A stretch of DNA of 43,362 nucleotides from Loktanella sp. (lineage in GTDB: Bacteria > Pseudomonadota > Alphaproteobacteria > Rhodobacterales > Rhodobacteraceae): assembly GCA_024686085.1 (NCBI GenBank), contig JAIBDT010000019.1:1-43362 (forward strand), given 5' to 3'. Position numbers and translations under genes: made by a program. Positions 7,771 through 15,562 of the stretch are shown one piece after another (position 1 is the stretch's first letter; every line of letters begins with the position of its first letter). A model generated the notes under the pieces. That model saw nothing but the letters and a program-made list of their open reading frames with translations. It ran no database searches and had not been told where the DNA came from.

Positions 7771-8128
7771 CGTCCTGTCCGTAGTGTAGCACAATCGCCG
7801 CAAGGTCTTGCGGCGGTGTCGCGCATTCGATGAAAGCGCGCGCATTGCGGCTATGTGCAAAGATCGACCCGTCGGAAAAGAAGGTTGTGTTGGTAACAAA
7901 GACAACATTGGCGCTGGGGCATGTGTAGTTCGCGTAGTCGGCGATTGTCAGTGCGCTGCCTTCGGACAGCACAAGGTCCAGCACGATCACGTCGTAATGG
8001 CCATTCTCGATCTCGTCTAATGCCTCTTGGCCGGTTGTCACATGCGTAACCTCGGCGCCCAAGCGCACCAAATGACGGGTCCAAACCTGACCCAACTCGT
8101 AATTGCTTTGCACGATAAGCGTGTGCAT
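7718..8128 (-). CDS. Single-domain response-regulator receiver protein, atypical
   Basis: 136 aa with a CheY-like pattern and no output domain. The predicted phosphoacceptor is Asp51 in VIVLDLVL, and the conserved hydroxyl residue lies in VFVTNTT. The acidic pair that normally binds Mg2+ after beta-1 is missing (VQSNYE instead of a DD motif). The usual Lys-Pro near the end is replaced (FIECATPP). It may therefore signal without normal phosphorylation. ATG at 8128 has AAGGA 7 bases upstream. CtrA-like half-sites lie 50-95 bases upstream. The coding sequence overlaps the converging GST gene by 53 bases. Partner kinase and role are unknown. Confidence 0.85.
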   Translation of the reverse strand: MHTLIVQSNYELGQVWTRHLVRLGAEVTHVTTGQEALDEIENGHYDVIVLDLVLSEGSALTIADYANYTCPSANVVFVTNTTFFSDGSIFAHSRNARAFIECATPPQDLAAIVLHYGQDASRAYAAQGNPTADLLV

Positions 8129-8176
8129 CTTATATCCTTATTTTAAGGGCTAGCGGAAACAACGCTGGTCGATATG

Positions 8177-8191
8177 TTAACCTAACATAAA
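8177..8191. promoter_or_regulatory. Weak CtrA-like site (6 of 8 bases)
   Basis: TTAA, 7 bases, TAAA, compared with the CtrA consensus TTAA-N7-TTAA. It lies 49 bases upstream of the receiver gene start, next to a better match at 8210-8224. Weak on its own. Confidence 0.2.
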
Positions 8192-8209
8192 CGGTCTGTG
8201 CTTGAAATC

Positions 8210-8224
8210 CTAACGAAGTATTAA
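8210..8224. promoter_or_regulatory. Candidate CtrA-binding site upstream of receiver gene and cobC-like gene
   Basis: CTAA, 7 bases, TTAA: seven of eight bases match the CtrA consensus TTAA-N7-TTAA. It lies 82 bases from the receiver gene start and 140 bases from the cobC-like start, so either divergent promoter could use it. The motif is seen; binding is inference. Confidence 0.35.
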
Positions 8225-8319
8225 CGGTTCCCCGATATTCGACTAAGCAAGTGGAAAGCTGCCAAGCCATTGCCGAAATGGGCATTTATCCGCTGAGTTT
8301 TGAACCGAGAGGCGGTCCG

Positions 8320-8367
8320 ATGACCAAAGTATTTCGCTTGCTTTTCTTATTTGTGGCCCGTGCATGA
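8320..8367 (+). CDS. Possible 15-residue hydrophobic leader ORF overlapping the cobC-like start
   Basis: A short ORF encodes MTKVFRLLFLFVARA and ends in a TGA that overlaps the cobC-like ATG (ATGA). GAGAGG at 8307-8312 gives it a good ribosome site with 7-base spacing, whereas the cobC-like ATG has none of its own, so translational coupling is plausible. The same frame is open further upstream (ATG at 8278, GTG at 8251), without clear ribosome sites. No family is recognised. It could be a leader peptide or only a chance frame. Confidence 0.35.
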   Translation: MTKVFRLLFLFVARA

Positions 8368-9305
8368 CGGATCGCGTGTGGCAAGAACCCGACAATGGAC
8401 TCGATCATGCGGTTGCTCGGTTTGGTGGCAAACGGTCCGAATGGCTGGATTTATCCACTGGCATTAATCCGGTGCCTTACCCCGCCCCGCAGCTGCCTGC
8501 GGACACGTGGACGGCCCTTCCCGATCAAGCCGCGATTGCCCGATTGGTCGGATATGCCCGCCGGTTCTGGAGCGTGCCTGAAAGTGCCGTGATATTACCC
8601 ACCGCTGGCACAGCCCCCATTATTGCCGCACTGCCGCATCTGCGTCCTGCAGCGGATGTGTCTATTGCCCCCCCGACGTATAGCGAACATGCGGCTGCCT
8701 TTCGTACCGCTGGCTGGACTGTGTCCGCGACAGGCCCCGACGCTATCGTCGCAATGCATCCCAATATGCCCGATGGCAGAGCGTGGGCGGCTGACCAGCT
8801 AGAGGCCCCGTTTACCATTATCGACGAGACCTATTGTGATGTTGCCCCGCAAGCCTCCTTGATCCACTTGGCGGCGCGCGCCGATACGATTGTGATCAAA
8901 AGCTTTGGTGAATTCTGGGGCTTGGGTGGGTTGCGGTTGGGCTTTGCCATTGGCGACCCCGCAATCATCGCCGACTTGGATGCCCGCATTGGGCCTTGGA
9001 CCGTCTCAGGGCCTGCCTTAGCCATCGGCGCCGAGGCCCTGGCCGACCCTGACTGGGCCGACGAAACCCGTGTCAGGTTAGACCGCGACGCTGAAAGGCT
9101 GGACGCGATCATGGCACAGCAAGGCGCACCTGTAGTCGGTGGGACCGCCTTGTTCCGCCTTTATGAAGTCGCCGATGCGCAGGCTGCTCAAGACCACTTT
9201 GCCAGCCATAAGATTTGGAGCCGCACCTTTCCAGACGCCCCGAATTGGCTGCGGCTGGGCCTACCGGCACCGGACAAATGGGCGGTCTTTGACGCTGTGT
9301 TCTGA
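8364..9305 (+). CDS. cobC: Threonine-phosphate decarboxylase-like PLP enzyme (CobC/CobD family)
   Basis: 313 aa, aminotransferase fold I. In cobalamin synthesis this family makes (R)-1-amino-2-propanol phosphate from threonine phosphate for the nucleotide-loop linker. The N-terminal motif LDLSTGINPVPYP is characteristic of the CobC family. The PLP lysine is Lys179 in VIKSFGEFWGLGGLRLGF, with Asp154 (IIDETYCD) and Asn134. No other cobalamin gene or recognisable B12 riboswitch lies in this window, so it is isolated here. A histidinol-phosphate aminotransferase-like role is the main alternative. The start overlaps the leader ORF as ATGA. Confidence 0.82.
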   Translation: MTDRVWQEPDNGLDHAVARFGGKRSEWLDLSTGINPVPYPAPQLPADTWTALPDQAAIARLVGYARRFWSVPESAVILPTAGTAPIIAALPHLRPAADVSIAPPTYSEHAAAFRTAGWTVSATGPDAIVAMHPNMPDGRAWAADQLEAPFTIIDETYCDVAPQASLIHLAARADTIVIKSFGEFWGLGGLRLGFAIGDPAIIADLDARIGPWTVSGPALAIGAEALADPDWADETRVRLDRDAERLDAIMAQQGAPVVGGTALFRLYEVADAQAAQDHFASHKIWSRTFPDAPNWLRLGLPAPDKWAVFDAVF

Positions 9306-9372
9306 TTGGTTTGTCTGCATAGGTTGGCGCTGCTAGGGTGCTGCAAACCACCCTTTGCAGAAAGCCACTACC

Positions 9373-10533
9373 ATGCGCCTTACCCTTGCCTTTGCCCTGA
9401 TCACCAGCCCTGCTGTTGCGCAAGACTGTGGTGGTCCCTTACCCGCGTTTTTAGATGGAGTCAGGGCTGAGGCCGCAGCAATGGGCCTTGATGCCAGCGC
9501 GACAAATGCGGTTCTGCAAGGCGCACAGATTGACCCGAAAGTGTTGCAAGCAGATCGGTCCCAAGGTGTGTTCCAAAAGGATTTCATAACCTTTTCACGT
9601 ACGCTAATCAGCCAGAACCGGATTGACAACGGACGTGCCTATTCAAATCGCTATGACAGCACCTTTGATGCCATAGAGACCCAATTCGGTATCCCGCGCG
9701 GCGTGCTTTTGGCGTTTTGGGCGTTCGAGACGGATTACGGGCAAGTTCAAGGCGGGTTTAATATCCGCAACGCGCTGGTCACCTTGGCGCATGATTGCAG
9801 GCGTCCTGAATTGTTCCGACCGCAGCTATTGGCAGCGATAGAATTGGCCGCGCGCGGCAACTTTGATCCTGTCCGCACGACGGGTACTTGGGCCGGTGAA
9901 ATCGGGCAAGTGCAAATGCTGCCCAAAGACATCATCGAGAACGGGATGGACGGCGACGGGGACGGCAAGATTGACCTTAAAAACTCTGCGCCTGACGCGC
10001 TGATGTCAGGGGCCAAGGTGCTGTCTTCATTGGGCTGGCGCGCGGGCGAGCCTTGGTTGCAAGAGATCACGGTGCCTGCTGATTTGAATTGGGCCGAGAC
10101 TGGGTTGACCCACCGCAAATCTGTCAGTGAATGGGCGGCCCTTGGGGTGACGCCGACGAGCGGCACACTTGCGACAAACCTAGAGGCTGCGGTTTTGTTA
10201 CCGATGGGGCGCGGCGGGCCTGCGTTTCTGGCCTATCCGAATTCCGAGGTCTATTTCGAGTGGAACCAAAGCTTTGTCTATGTGACCACTGCAGCCTATT
10301 TCGCGACAAGGCTGTCCGGCGCGCCGATCTATGATGCCGGCAATCCGACCCCGCCACTGACAGGTCCGCAGATGCAAGCCCTGCAAAAGAAGCTGACTGC
10401 GCTGGGGCATGATGTGGGCGGGATTGACGGCATCTTGGGCGCAAAAACCCGCAAGGCTGTGCAGGTCGAGCAGGACCGTTTGGGCTTGCCCGCGGACGCG
10501 TGGCCTACGACCGAATTGCTGACAAGGTTGTGA
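9373..10533 (+). CDS. Lytic murein transglycosylase, MltB-like, with C-terminal peptidoglycan-binding domain
   Basis: 386 aa, periplasmic. It cleaves peptidoglycan glycan strands to 1,6-anhydro-muropeptides (GH103 family). The signal peptide covers residues 1-16 (ending AVAQ). The SLT_2 catalytic domain has catalytic Glu119 in AFWAFETDYG, followed by the conserved GEIGQVQMLP block. A PG_binding_1 domain occupies about 325-386 (LQKKLTALGHDVGGIDGILGAKTRKAV). ATG at 9373 gives a clean signal peptide; an in-frame TTG at 9355 is less likely. The stop overlaps the start of the ParB-like gene (GTGA). A DGDGDGKID stretch could bind Ca2+. Confidence 0.9.
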   Translation: MRLTLAFALITSPAVAQDCGGPLPAFLDGVRAEAAAMGLDASATNAVLQGAQIDPKVLQADRSQGVFQKDFITFSRTLISQNRIDNGRAYSNRYDSTFDAIETQFGIPRGVLLAFWAFETDYGQVQGGFNIRNALVTLAHDCRRPELFRPQLLAAIELAARGNFDPVRTTGTWAGEIGQVQMLPKDIIENGMDGDGDGKIDLKNSAPDALMSGAKVLSSLGWRAGEPWLQEITVPADLNWAETGLTHRKSVSEWAALGVTPTSGTLATNLEAAVLLPMGRGGPAFLAYPNSEVYFEWNQSFVYVTTAAYFATRLSGAPIYDAGNPTPPLTGPQMQALQKKLTALGHDVGGIDGILGAKTRKAVQVEQDRLGLPADAWPTTELLTRL

Positions 10534-10904
10534 TCCGCCCGCAATACCACTTTCGAAAAATTAATGCCGATACGCATATTTGGCGGGTCGCGCCTTTGCT
10601 GCGTTTGCGGTTCACGCCGCTTGATTTGATGCTCAATAAGATCTCGGAAATCTACGAGCCCTATTGGTATGCTGCGACGGATGGTATTCCGACCTGCCTG
10701 AGCGTGATGGAACATGCCGCCCAAGTTCAGCGTGCCGACCTAAGCTATCCGATCCTGATTTGCGCAGAGCACCGCGTTGTCGACGGAATGCACCGAGTGA
10801 TGAAAGCTTCGAGCGAGGGCAAACTTACGATCCGTGCGCATCAAATCGACTTGCCGCAACCCGATTTTGTGAACGTCGATCCAGGCGAGTTACCATACGA
10901 TTAA
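10530..10904 (+). CDS. Unknown protein with ParB/sulfiredoxin-like segment
   Basis: 124 aa, GTG start. The GTG overlaps the transglycosylase TGA (GTGA) and has AAGG 3 bases upstream, which decides this start over the GTG at 10500. The stretch YPILICAEHRVVDGMHRVMKA resembles the ParB/Srx nucleotide-binding fold motif (DGxHR). No DNA-binding helix-turn-helix follows, so it is not a partition protein. No signal peptide. Coupling to an exported wall hydrolase is unexpected. Function unknown. Confidence 0.75.
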   Translation: MIRPQYHFRKINADTHIWRVAPLLRLRFTPLDLMLNKISEIYEPYWYAATDGIPTCLSVMEHAAQVQRADLSYPILICAEHRVVDGMHRVMKASSEGKLTIRAHQIDLPQPDFVNVDPGELPYD

Positions 10905-10954
10905 GACTGCGGGATGGCGGGCGGGGCGTCGTGCAGCGCACGCGCGGCGACCCG

Positions 10955-13900
10955 TCAGGCCACCATTGCCGCTGCTTTTTTCAGATCAACTGACACAAGC
11001 TGCGATACGCCTTGCTCGCCCATTGTCACGCCAAACAGCCGGTCCATCCGGCTCATGGTGACGGCGTGGTGAGTGATGATCAAGAACCGCGTTTGTGTCC
11101 GCCGCGTCATCTCGTCCAGCAAGTCACAGAACCGCGTCACGTTGGCGTCGTCAAGTGGCGCGTCGACCTCGTCGAGCACACAGATTGGCGCAGGGTTTGC
11201 CAAGAACACTGCAAATATCAGCGCCAAGGCGGTCAATGTCTGTTCCCCACCTGACAACAACGACAGCGTCGACAGTTTCTTGCCCGGAGGTTGGCACATG
11301 ATCTCGAGGCCCGCTTCCAGCGGATCGTCGCTTTCCACCAAAACGAGTTTCGCTTCGCCGCCGCCAAACAAGTGGCTAAACAGCAATCCAAAGCTTTCGT
11401 TCACTTGCTCGAACGCGGTCAAAAGCCGCTCGCGTCCTTCTTTGTTCAGGCTGGCGATCCCGTGCCGCAGGGCTGCGATCGCGGCCTCAAGATCAGCTTT
11501 CTCATTCACCAAATTGTCGTGCTCGTCTTGCACGTCTTTGCTGTCTTCTTCGGCTCGCAAGTTCACCGCCCCAAGGCTGTCGCGCTGACGCTTCAGGGCG
11601 TTGACCTGTCCTTCGATCACTTCTGCTGCGGGCATCTGGTCCAGATCGGTATCCAAGCTTTCGAGCAATTGCGCAGGCGTGACCTCTTGGGCTTCAAGTA
11701 TCCGTTCTTCGGCGTAGGCGACGTTTTCGCGGGCTGCGTCGGCACGGGCCTCTGATCTTGCCCGTGCTTCGCGTGCTTCGGACGCCGCGCGCTCGGCGTC
11801 ACGTTCGGCGTCGGCGGCATCGCGCAGAGCGGTATCGGCCAGTGCCAGCTTGTCGGCGGCGGCTTTGCGGCGTTCTTCGGCCTCATCGATGGCGTCGGCC
11901 AATTCGGCCCGTTTTTCCGAGATTTCGTGTGGTGCTTCGGTCGCGTCTTGCAGTTCGAATTCAGAGGCTTCTTTGCGTTCAGCCAGTTCAGAGGTGCGCT
12001 TATTGGCTGTCTCTAGGCGGTGTTTCCAGCCTGACACTTCCTTGGTAATTTCTTGGGACCTGCGCAGGCGTGCGTCGCCTTCGCGGCGTAACTCTTCGAA
12101 CCCAGACCTGCGCGACATCATGGTGATCCGCGCGGCCTCTACGGTCATTTTCAGATCTTCGACCTGATCCCGCGCTGTCGCCAAATCACCCAGATCAGTG
12201 GCTGCTTTTTGCGCCTCGGTTAAAGCGCGCCGTGCGCTTTGTGCGTCGTCTTCGTGGCGCGTCACGGCCAGTCCGAGGCTTTCGAGCTTGCCCTCGGAGA
12301 GGTTGCGATCTGCCTCTGCACGGCTAGCGGCGCGGTTTGCTTCGCCAACCAGACGGTCGGCGTCGCGCCGTGCTTGGCGGGCGGCTTGATCGGCCTCGGT
12401 CAAAGCTGCCAAGCGCCGCGTCAGCACCTCGTGGGCCTGTGCGGCCCCCATTGCTGTCGCGTTCAATTCTTCCAGATCGCGCTTAAGCTCGACCAAGCGG
12501 TTCAACTGTTGCAAGCGCAGTGCTGCCGCTGATGGCGCATCCTCGGAGGCGGCGCGGAATCCGTCCCAGCGCCAAACGTCCCCTTCGAGTGACACAAGCC
12601 GCTGTCCGGGTTTCAACACGGCCTGTAGCTGCGCCCCTTCTTCTTGGCGCACGAGCCCGACTTGGTTCATGCGCCGTCCCAATACCTCTGGCACATCGAC
12701 AAAGTTCGTCAGGGGCGCGACCCCGTCAGGCAAAGGTTGTGCTGACAAATAGGGAGACAAGGTGGCCCAGCCAGAGGCGGCGTCAGGCCCGATTGCAGGC
12801 GCGCGTAAATCATCGGCCAAGGCGGCACCCAGCGCTTTTTCATAGCCGCTTTGCACGGTCAGCAGATCCAGAACCTGCCCGCCTTCTTTGGTATCGCGCT
12901 CAACGAGACGCGCGAGCGCTGCGACCTCGGCCCGCAATGCGTTGGCTTCACCTTCGGCCTCTGACCGCTGCACGCGCGCGTCGCTTTCGCGCAGTTGTGT
13001 TTCGGCGCGTGCGGCTTCTGCTTCGGCCAGTGTCAGGTCTGCTTTTTCAGCCGTCGCAACGGCCTGCTTTTCGGCAATACCTGCGGCTTCAAAATCTGCT
13101 TCGGCTTGTTTGAGAGCGGCATCCGCTTGCGCCATTGCTGCCTTGGCTTTTTCGGCCTCGGCTTCTGATTTTGCCAAGGTGGTCCGGTTGTCGTCAATCA
13201 GCCGCTGGGCGGATTGGTGGCGGGCGGCAAGGCGGGCCACGTCTTCTGTTTGTTGCGACAGGTCTGCTTCGCGTTCTTGCAAAACGCCGCCTGCTTCGCG
13301 GGCCGCATCTTGGGCGGCTTCAAGGCGGTCGTCATGGCCTGCGCCTGCTTTGCTGATTTCACGGGCTTCCCATTCGAGCCGCTCAATGGTTTCGCCTGCG
13401 TCTTTGTTCAGACCTGCTTCGCGGTCGATGTCGCGGGCCAGTTGGTCGATGCGTGCGCGCAAGGTTTCGATGGTTTCCAAGGCGCGGATTTCTTGGTCTT
13501 TGAGCGTGTCGCGTTGCACTTGCAGGCGTTGCAAGACAGCGGCGGCGATGGCTTCTTCTTCGCGCAAACCAGGCAGGACGGCATCGGCTTCAAGGCGCAG
13601 TTTCGCGGCCTGCCGCGCGGCTGTTTCGGCGGAGGCTGCCGCTGTGGTCCGTTCGCGCAGCTGCTGCCCTGCCGCAAGCATCGCCTCGTCTGCTTCTTTC
13701 CAGCGGCGAAACAGCAACATGCCTTCGGCACGGCGCAGGTTCTCGCCGATTTCGCGGTAACGGGCGGCTTGGCGGGCTTGGCGGGCAAGTGTTGCTAGCT
13801 GGCTTGCCAATTGTTCGACCACATCATCGACGCGGGTCAGATTGGTTTCCGCGCCTTTGAGTTTGAGTTCGGCCTCGTGACGGCGTTGGTAGAGGCCCGA

Positions 13901-14410
13901 GATGCCCGCTGCCTCTTCCAAAATGCGCCGACGTGATTTTGGTTTGGCGTTGATCAGTTCAGAGATTTGCCCCTGCCGTACAAGCGCGGGGGAATGCGCC
14001 CCCGTGGAGGCGTCGGCGAAAAGCATTTGCACGTCACGCGCGCGCACGTCTTTCGAGCTGACCTTATAAGCCGATCCTGCGTCGCGGGTGATGCGGCGGG
14101 TGATTTCCAGATTGTCGCTGTCGTTAAACGCGGCGGGGGCCAAGCGTTCGCCGTTGTCGATGATCAGCGAGACTTCGGCAAAGTTACGGGCGGGACGCGT
14201 TGAGGCGCCAGCAAAGATCACGTCTTCCATGGACCCGCCGCGCATCGCCTTGTGCCGGTTTTCGCCCATGACCCAGCGCAGCGCCTCTAGCAGGTTCGAT
14301 TTGCCGCAGCCATTTGGCCCCACAACGCCGGTCAGCCCATCCGCGATAATCAAATCGGTCGGATCGACGAAGCTCTTGAAGCCATTCAGTCTGAGTTTGC
14401 TAAAACGCAC
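10955..14410 (-). CDS. smc: Chromosome segregation protein SMC
   Basis: 1151 aa, full length. SMC is the ATPase core of the bacterial condensin that compacts and segregates replicated chromosomes with ScpA and ScpB. Walker A GPNGCGKS is at residues 31-38. Two long coiled coils, very rich in Ala, Glu, Arg and Gln, flank a hinge at roughly 510-640. The ABC signature LSGGEQ is near 1052, and Walker B ICVLDEVDAPLDD is near 1076-1088. The start is GTG at 14410, which gives the family-typical MRFSKLRLNGFKSF; the Shine-Dalgarno match is weak. Neither scpA nor scpB is in the window. A DnaA box and two GANTC sites lie upstream. Confidence 0.98.
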   Translation of the reverse strand: MRFSKLRLNGFKSFVDPTDLIIADGLTGVVGPNGCGKSNLLEALRWVMGENRHKAMRGGSMEDVIFAGASTRPARNFAEVSLIIDNGERLAPAAFNDSDNLEITRRITRDAGSAYKVSSKDVRARDVQMLFADASTGAHSPALVRQGQISELINAKPKSRRRILEEAAGISGLYQRRHEAELKLKGAETNLTRVDDVVEQLASQLATLARQARQAARYREIGENLRRAEGMLLFRRWKEADEAMLAAGQQLRERTTAAASAETAARQAAKLRLEADAVLPGLREEEAIAAAVLQRLQVQRDTLKDQEIRALETIETLRARIDQLARDIDREAGLNKDAGETIERLEWEAREISKAGAGHDDRLEAAQDAAREAGGVLQEREADLSQQTEDVARLAARHQSAQRLIDDNRTTLAKSEAEAEKAKAAMAQADAALKQAEADFEAAGIAEKQAVATAEKADLTLAEAEAARAETQLRESDARVQRSEAEGEANALRAEVAALARLVERDTKEGGQVLDLLTVQSGYEKALGAALADDLRAPAIGPDAASGWATLSPYLSAQPLPDGVAPLTNFVDVPEVLGRRMNQVGLVRQEEGAQLQAVLKPGQRLVSLEGDVWRWDGFRAASEDAPSAAALRLQQLNRLVELKRDLEELNATAMGAAQAHEVLTRRLAALTEADQAARQARRDADRLVGEANRAASRAEADRNLSEGKLESLGLAVTRHEDDAQSARRALTEAQKAATDLGDLATARDQVEDLKMTVEAARITMMSRRSGFEELRREGDARLRRSQEITKEVSGWKHRLETANKRTSELAERKEASEFELQDATEAPHEISEKRAELADAIDEAEERRKAAADKLALADTALRDAADAERDAERAASEAREARARSEARADAARENVAYAEERILEAQEVTPAQLLESLDTDLDQMPAAEVIEGQVNALKRQRDSLGAVNLRAEEDSKDVQDEHDNLVNEKADLEAAIAALRHGIASLNKEGRERLLTAFEQVNESFGLLFSHLFGGGEAKLVLVESDDPLEAGLEIMCQPPGKKLSTLSLLSGGEQTLTALALIFAVFLANPAPICVLDEVDAPLDDANVTRFCDLLDEMTRRTQTRFLIITHHAVTMSRMDRLFGVTMGEQGVSQLVSVDLKKAAAMVA

Positions 14411-14423
14411 GCGGCTGCCCAGT

Positions 14424-14470
14424 GATTCCTTTAATGACCTCGAAATTGCACGTAGGCAGCCCGTAGAGTC
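14424..14470. promoter_or_regulatory. Two GANTC (CcrM-type) sites upstream of smc
   Basis: GATTC at 14424-14428 and GAGTC at 14466-14470 are GANTC sites, the target of the cell-cycle methylase CcrM in alphaproteobacteria. They lie 14-60 bases upstream of the smc start. Clustered GANTC sites often mark GcrA/CcrM-regulated promoters. The sites are seen; regulation is inferred. Confidence 0.35.
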
Positions 14471-14506
14471 AACGAAAACACCCCCTATCTGGGGAAAACC
14501 GCCCAG

Positions 14507-14515
14507 TTATCCACA
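14507..14515 (+). promoter_or_regulatory. Perfect DnaA box in the smc/GNAT intergenic region
   Basis: TTATCCACA is an exact match to the DnaA box consensus TTATNCACA. It lies 97 bases upstream of the smc start codon and about 104 upstream of the acetyltransferase. It is the only perfect box I noticed in this intergenic region, so it is not an origin. Confidence 0.45.
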
Positions 14516-14618
14516 AGATATTGCGGTTTTGGCCGCGATTTGAGTGTTGTTTGGTGAATTGTCACGGCTGCGGGTTTGGCCTAGCTTGGTCCAAAGTTTC
14601 GCAAAATCGGACCATCCA

Positions 14619-15068
14619 ATGCTCATCGTTGCCCGCACAGACCCGCATGACCCGCAAGCCACGGCGTTGCTAAAGGCCAGTCATGCGTTGATGCAGAGCC
14701 TGTTTCCGCCCGAAGATAATTTCTTTTTGTCGATCGACGATCTGTGCGCCGAGAACATCCATTTTTTCACCGCCCGCGAAGATGGTATGGTGCTGGGCAC
14801 GGGCGCGTTGGCGGTCAAGTACGGCTACGGCGAGATCAAGTCGATGTTTGTGTCCGAGGATGCACGTGGCAAAGGTGTCGGCGACGCATTGCTGCGCCAG
14901 ATCGAGGACCAAGCCAAGATCGAGTTCTTGCGGGTGCTGAAACTGGAAACAGGGAATGTGCTACATGCCGCCCATAGGCTCTATGCGCGGCACGGGTTTT
15001 TGCCCTGTGGCGTCTTTGGCGATTACACCGAAGCCGCATCGTCCATCTTTATGGAAAAGACGCTATAG
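14619..15068 (+). CDS. GNAT family N-acetyltransferase
   Basis: 149 aa, one GNAT domain that transfers an acyl group from acyl-CoA to an amine. Motif A is MFVSEDARGKGVGDALL with the pyrophosphate-binding RGKGVG. The C-terminal pattern LYARHGFLPCGVFGDY is typical of the fold. The substrate cannot be told from sequence. ATG at 14619 is preferred over an ORF extension to 14544 because the extension lies in AT-rich promoter-like sequence and has no family similarity. It diverges from smc and converges with the 52-aa ORF after 1 base. Confidence 0.85.
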   Translation: MLIVARTDPHDPQATALLKASHALMQSLFPPEDNFFLSIDDLCAENIHFFTAREDGMVLGTGALAVKYGYGEIKSMFVSEDARGKGVGDALLRQIEDQAKIEFLRVLKLETGNVLHAAHRLYARHGFLPCGVFGDYTEAASSIFMEKTL

Positions 15069-15069
15069 C

Positions 15070-15228
15070 TTACTTTTTGGCGGCTTGTGCTGCCTTCATG
15101 CGTGCAAGCAATTCTTCTTTGCTTGGACGGTCGCCAAATGGCTTTTTCTTAGACCCATGCGCGTTATGTTCGGCATGTTTCGGTGCGTTCTTGCCCAATT
15201 TTGGTGCTCCTGAAGCTTTGTAGTCCAT
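15070..15228 (-). CDS. Small basic protein of unknown function, 52 aa
   Basis: 52 aa, Lys- and Ala-rich and hydrophilic. It starts MDYKASGAPKLGKN and has a short helical C-terminal segment (KEELLARMKAAQAAKK). ATG at 15228 has AAGAGGA 6 bases upstream, a clear ribosome site. The absence of stops, the good ribosome site and the ordered composition suggest a real gene. The family is not recognised; small basic proteins like this are often nucleic-acid binding, but nothing here proves it. It converges with the GNAT gene. Confidence 0.65.
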   Translation of the reverse strand: MDYKASGAPKLGKNAPKHAEHNAHGSKKKPFGDRPSKEELLARMKAAQAAKK

Positions 15229-15301
15229 GGTCGGTCCTCTTGATGTGACGCGTCACTACCACGATGCAAAAGCATATGCACCTAGCGGTCGCACGAAATA
15301 A

Positions 15302-15373
15302 TCAGATACCTGTCGCTACAAAAGCCACGCCAAAATATGCGACCATAATCGCCAAACAAAACATTTTCATCAT
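15302..15373 (-). CDS. Candidate 23-residue membrane micropeptide
   Basis: ORF of 23 aa (MMKMFCLAIMVAYFGVAFVATG plus Ile), almost entirely hydrophobic, fitting a single membrane helix. AGGTGGG lies 5-6 bases before the double ATG, a good ribosome site. It sits in the 334-base gap between the 52-aa ORF and the lipoprotein at 15563. A further 33-aa frame on the same strand (15401-15502) lacks a ribosome site. Otherwise the gap shows only AT-rich, probably promoter-containing sequence. Confidence 0.4.
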   Translation of the reverse strand: MMKMFCLAIMVAYFGVAFVATGI

Positions 15374-15562
15374 AACTGCCCACCTGCGTTTTTTCTTGTT
15401 CTACCCTTGATCAGCCAATTTGAAGAAGGGGAAAAAACCCGCCAACGCACCAGAACCCTGTGCAGATGCAACAAGGTCACAGGCGGTGTGGTTTTCGCGC
15501 ATGACTTGTTAGGGATCAACACCTAAGCTTTTGAAGAATAATTTGAAAAAGGGATTCGCTTG

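Noticed and set aside
8225-8319. Possible cobalamin riboswitch upstream of the cobC-like gene
   Set aside because: No B12-box-like conserved core could be matched.
9355-9372. TTG start six codons upstream for the MltB-like gene
   Set aside because: The ATG at 9373 gives a normal signal peptide and the TTG has no ribosome site.
12888-13760. Plus-strand frame of 290 codons inside smc
   Set aside because: Ser/Arg/Ala-rich shadow of the coiled coil; smc is unambiguous.
15401-15502. 33-residue frame on the minus strand (begins MRENHTACDL)
   Set aside because: No ribosome site and no recognisable features; kept only as a remark in the small-ORF finding.
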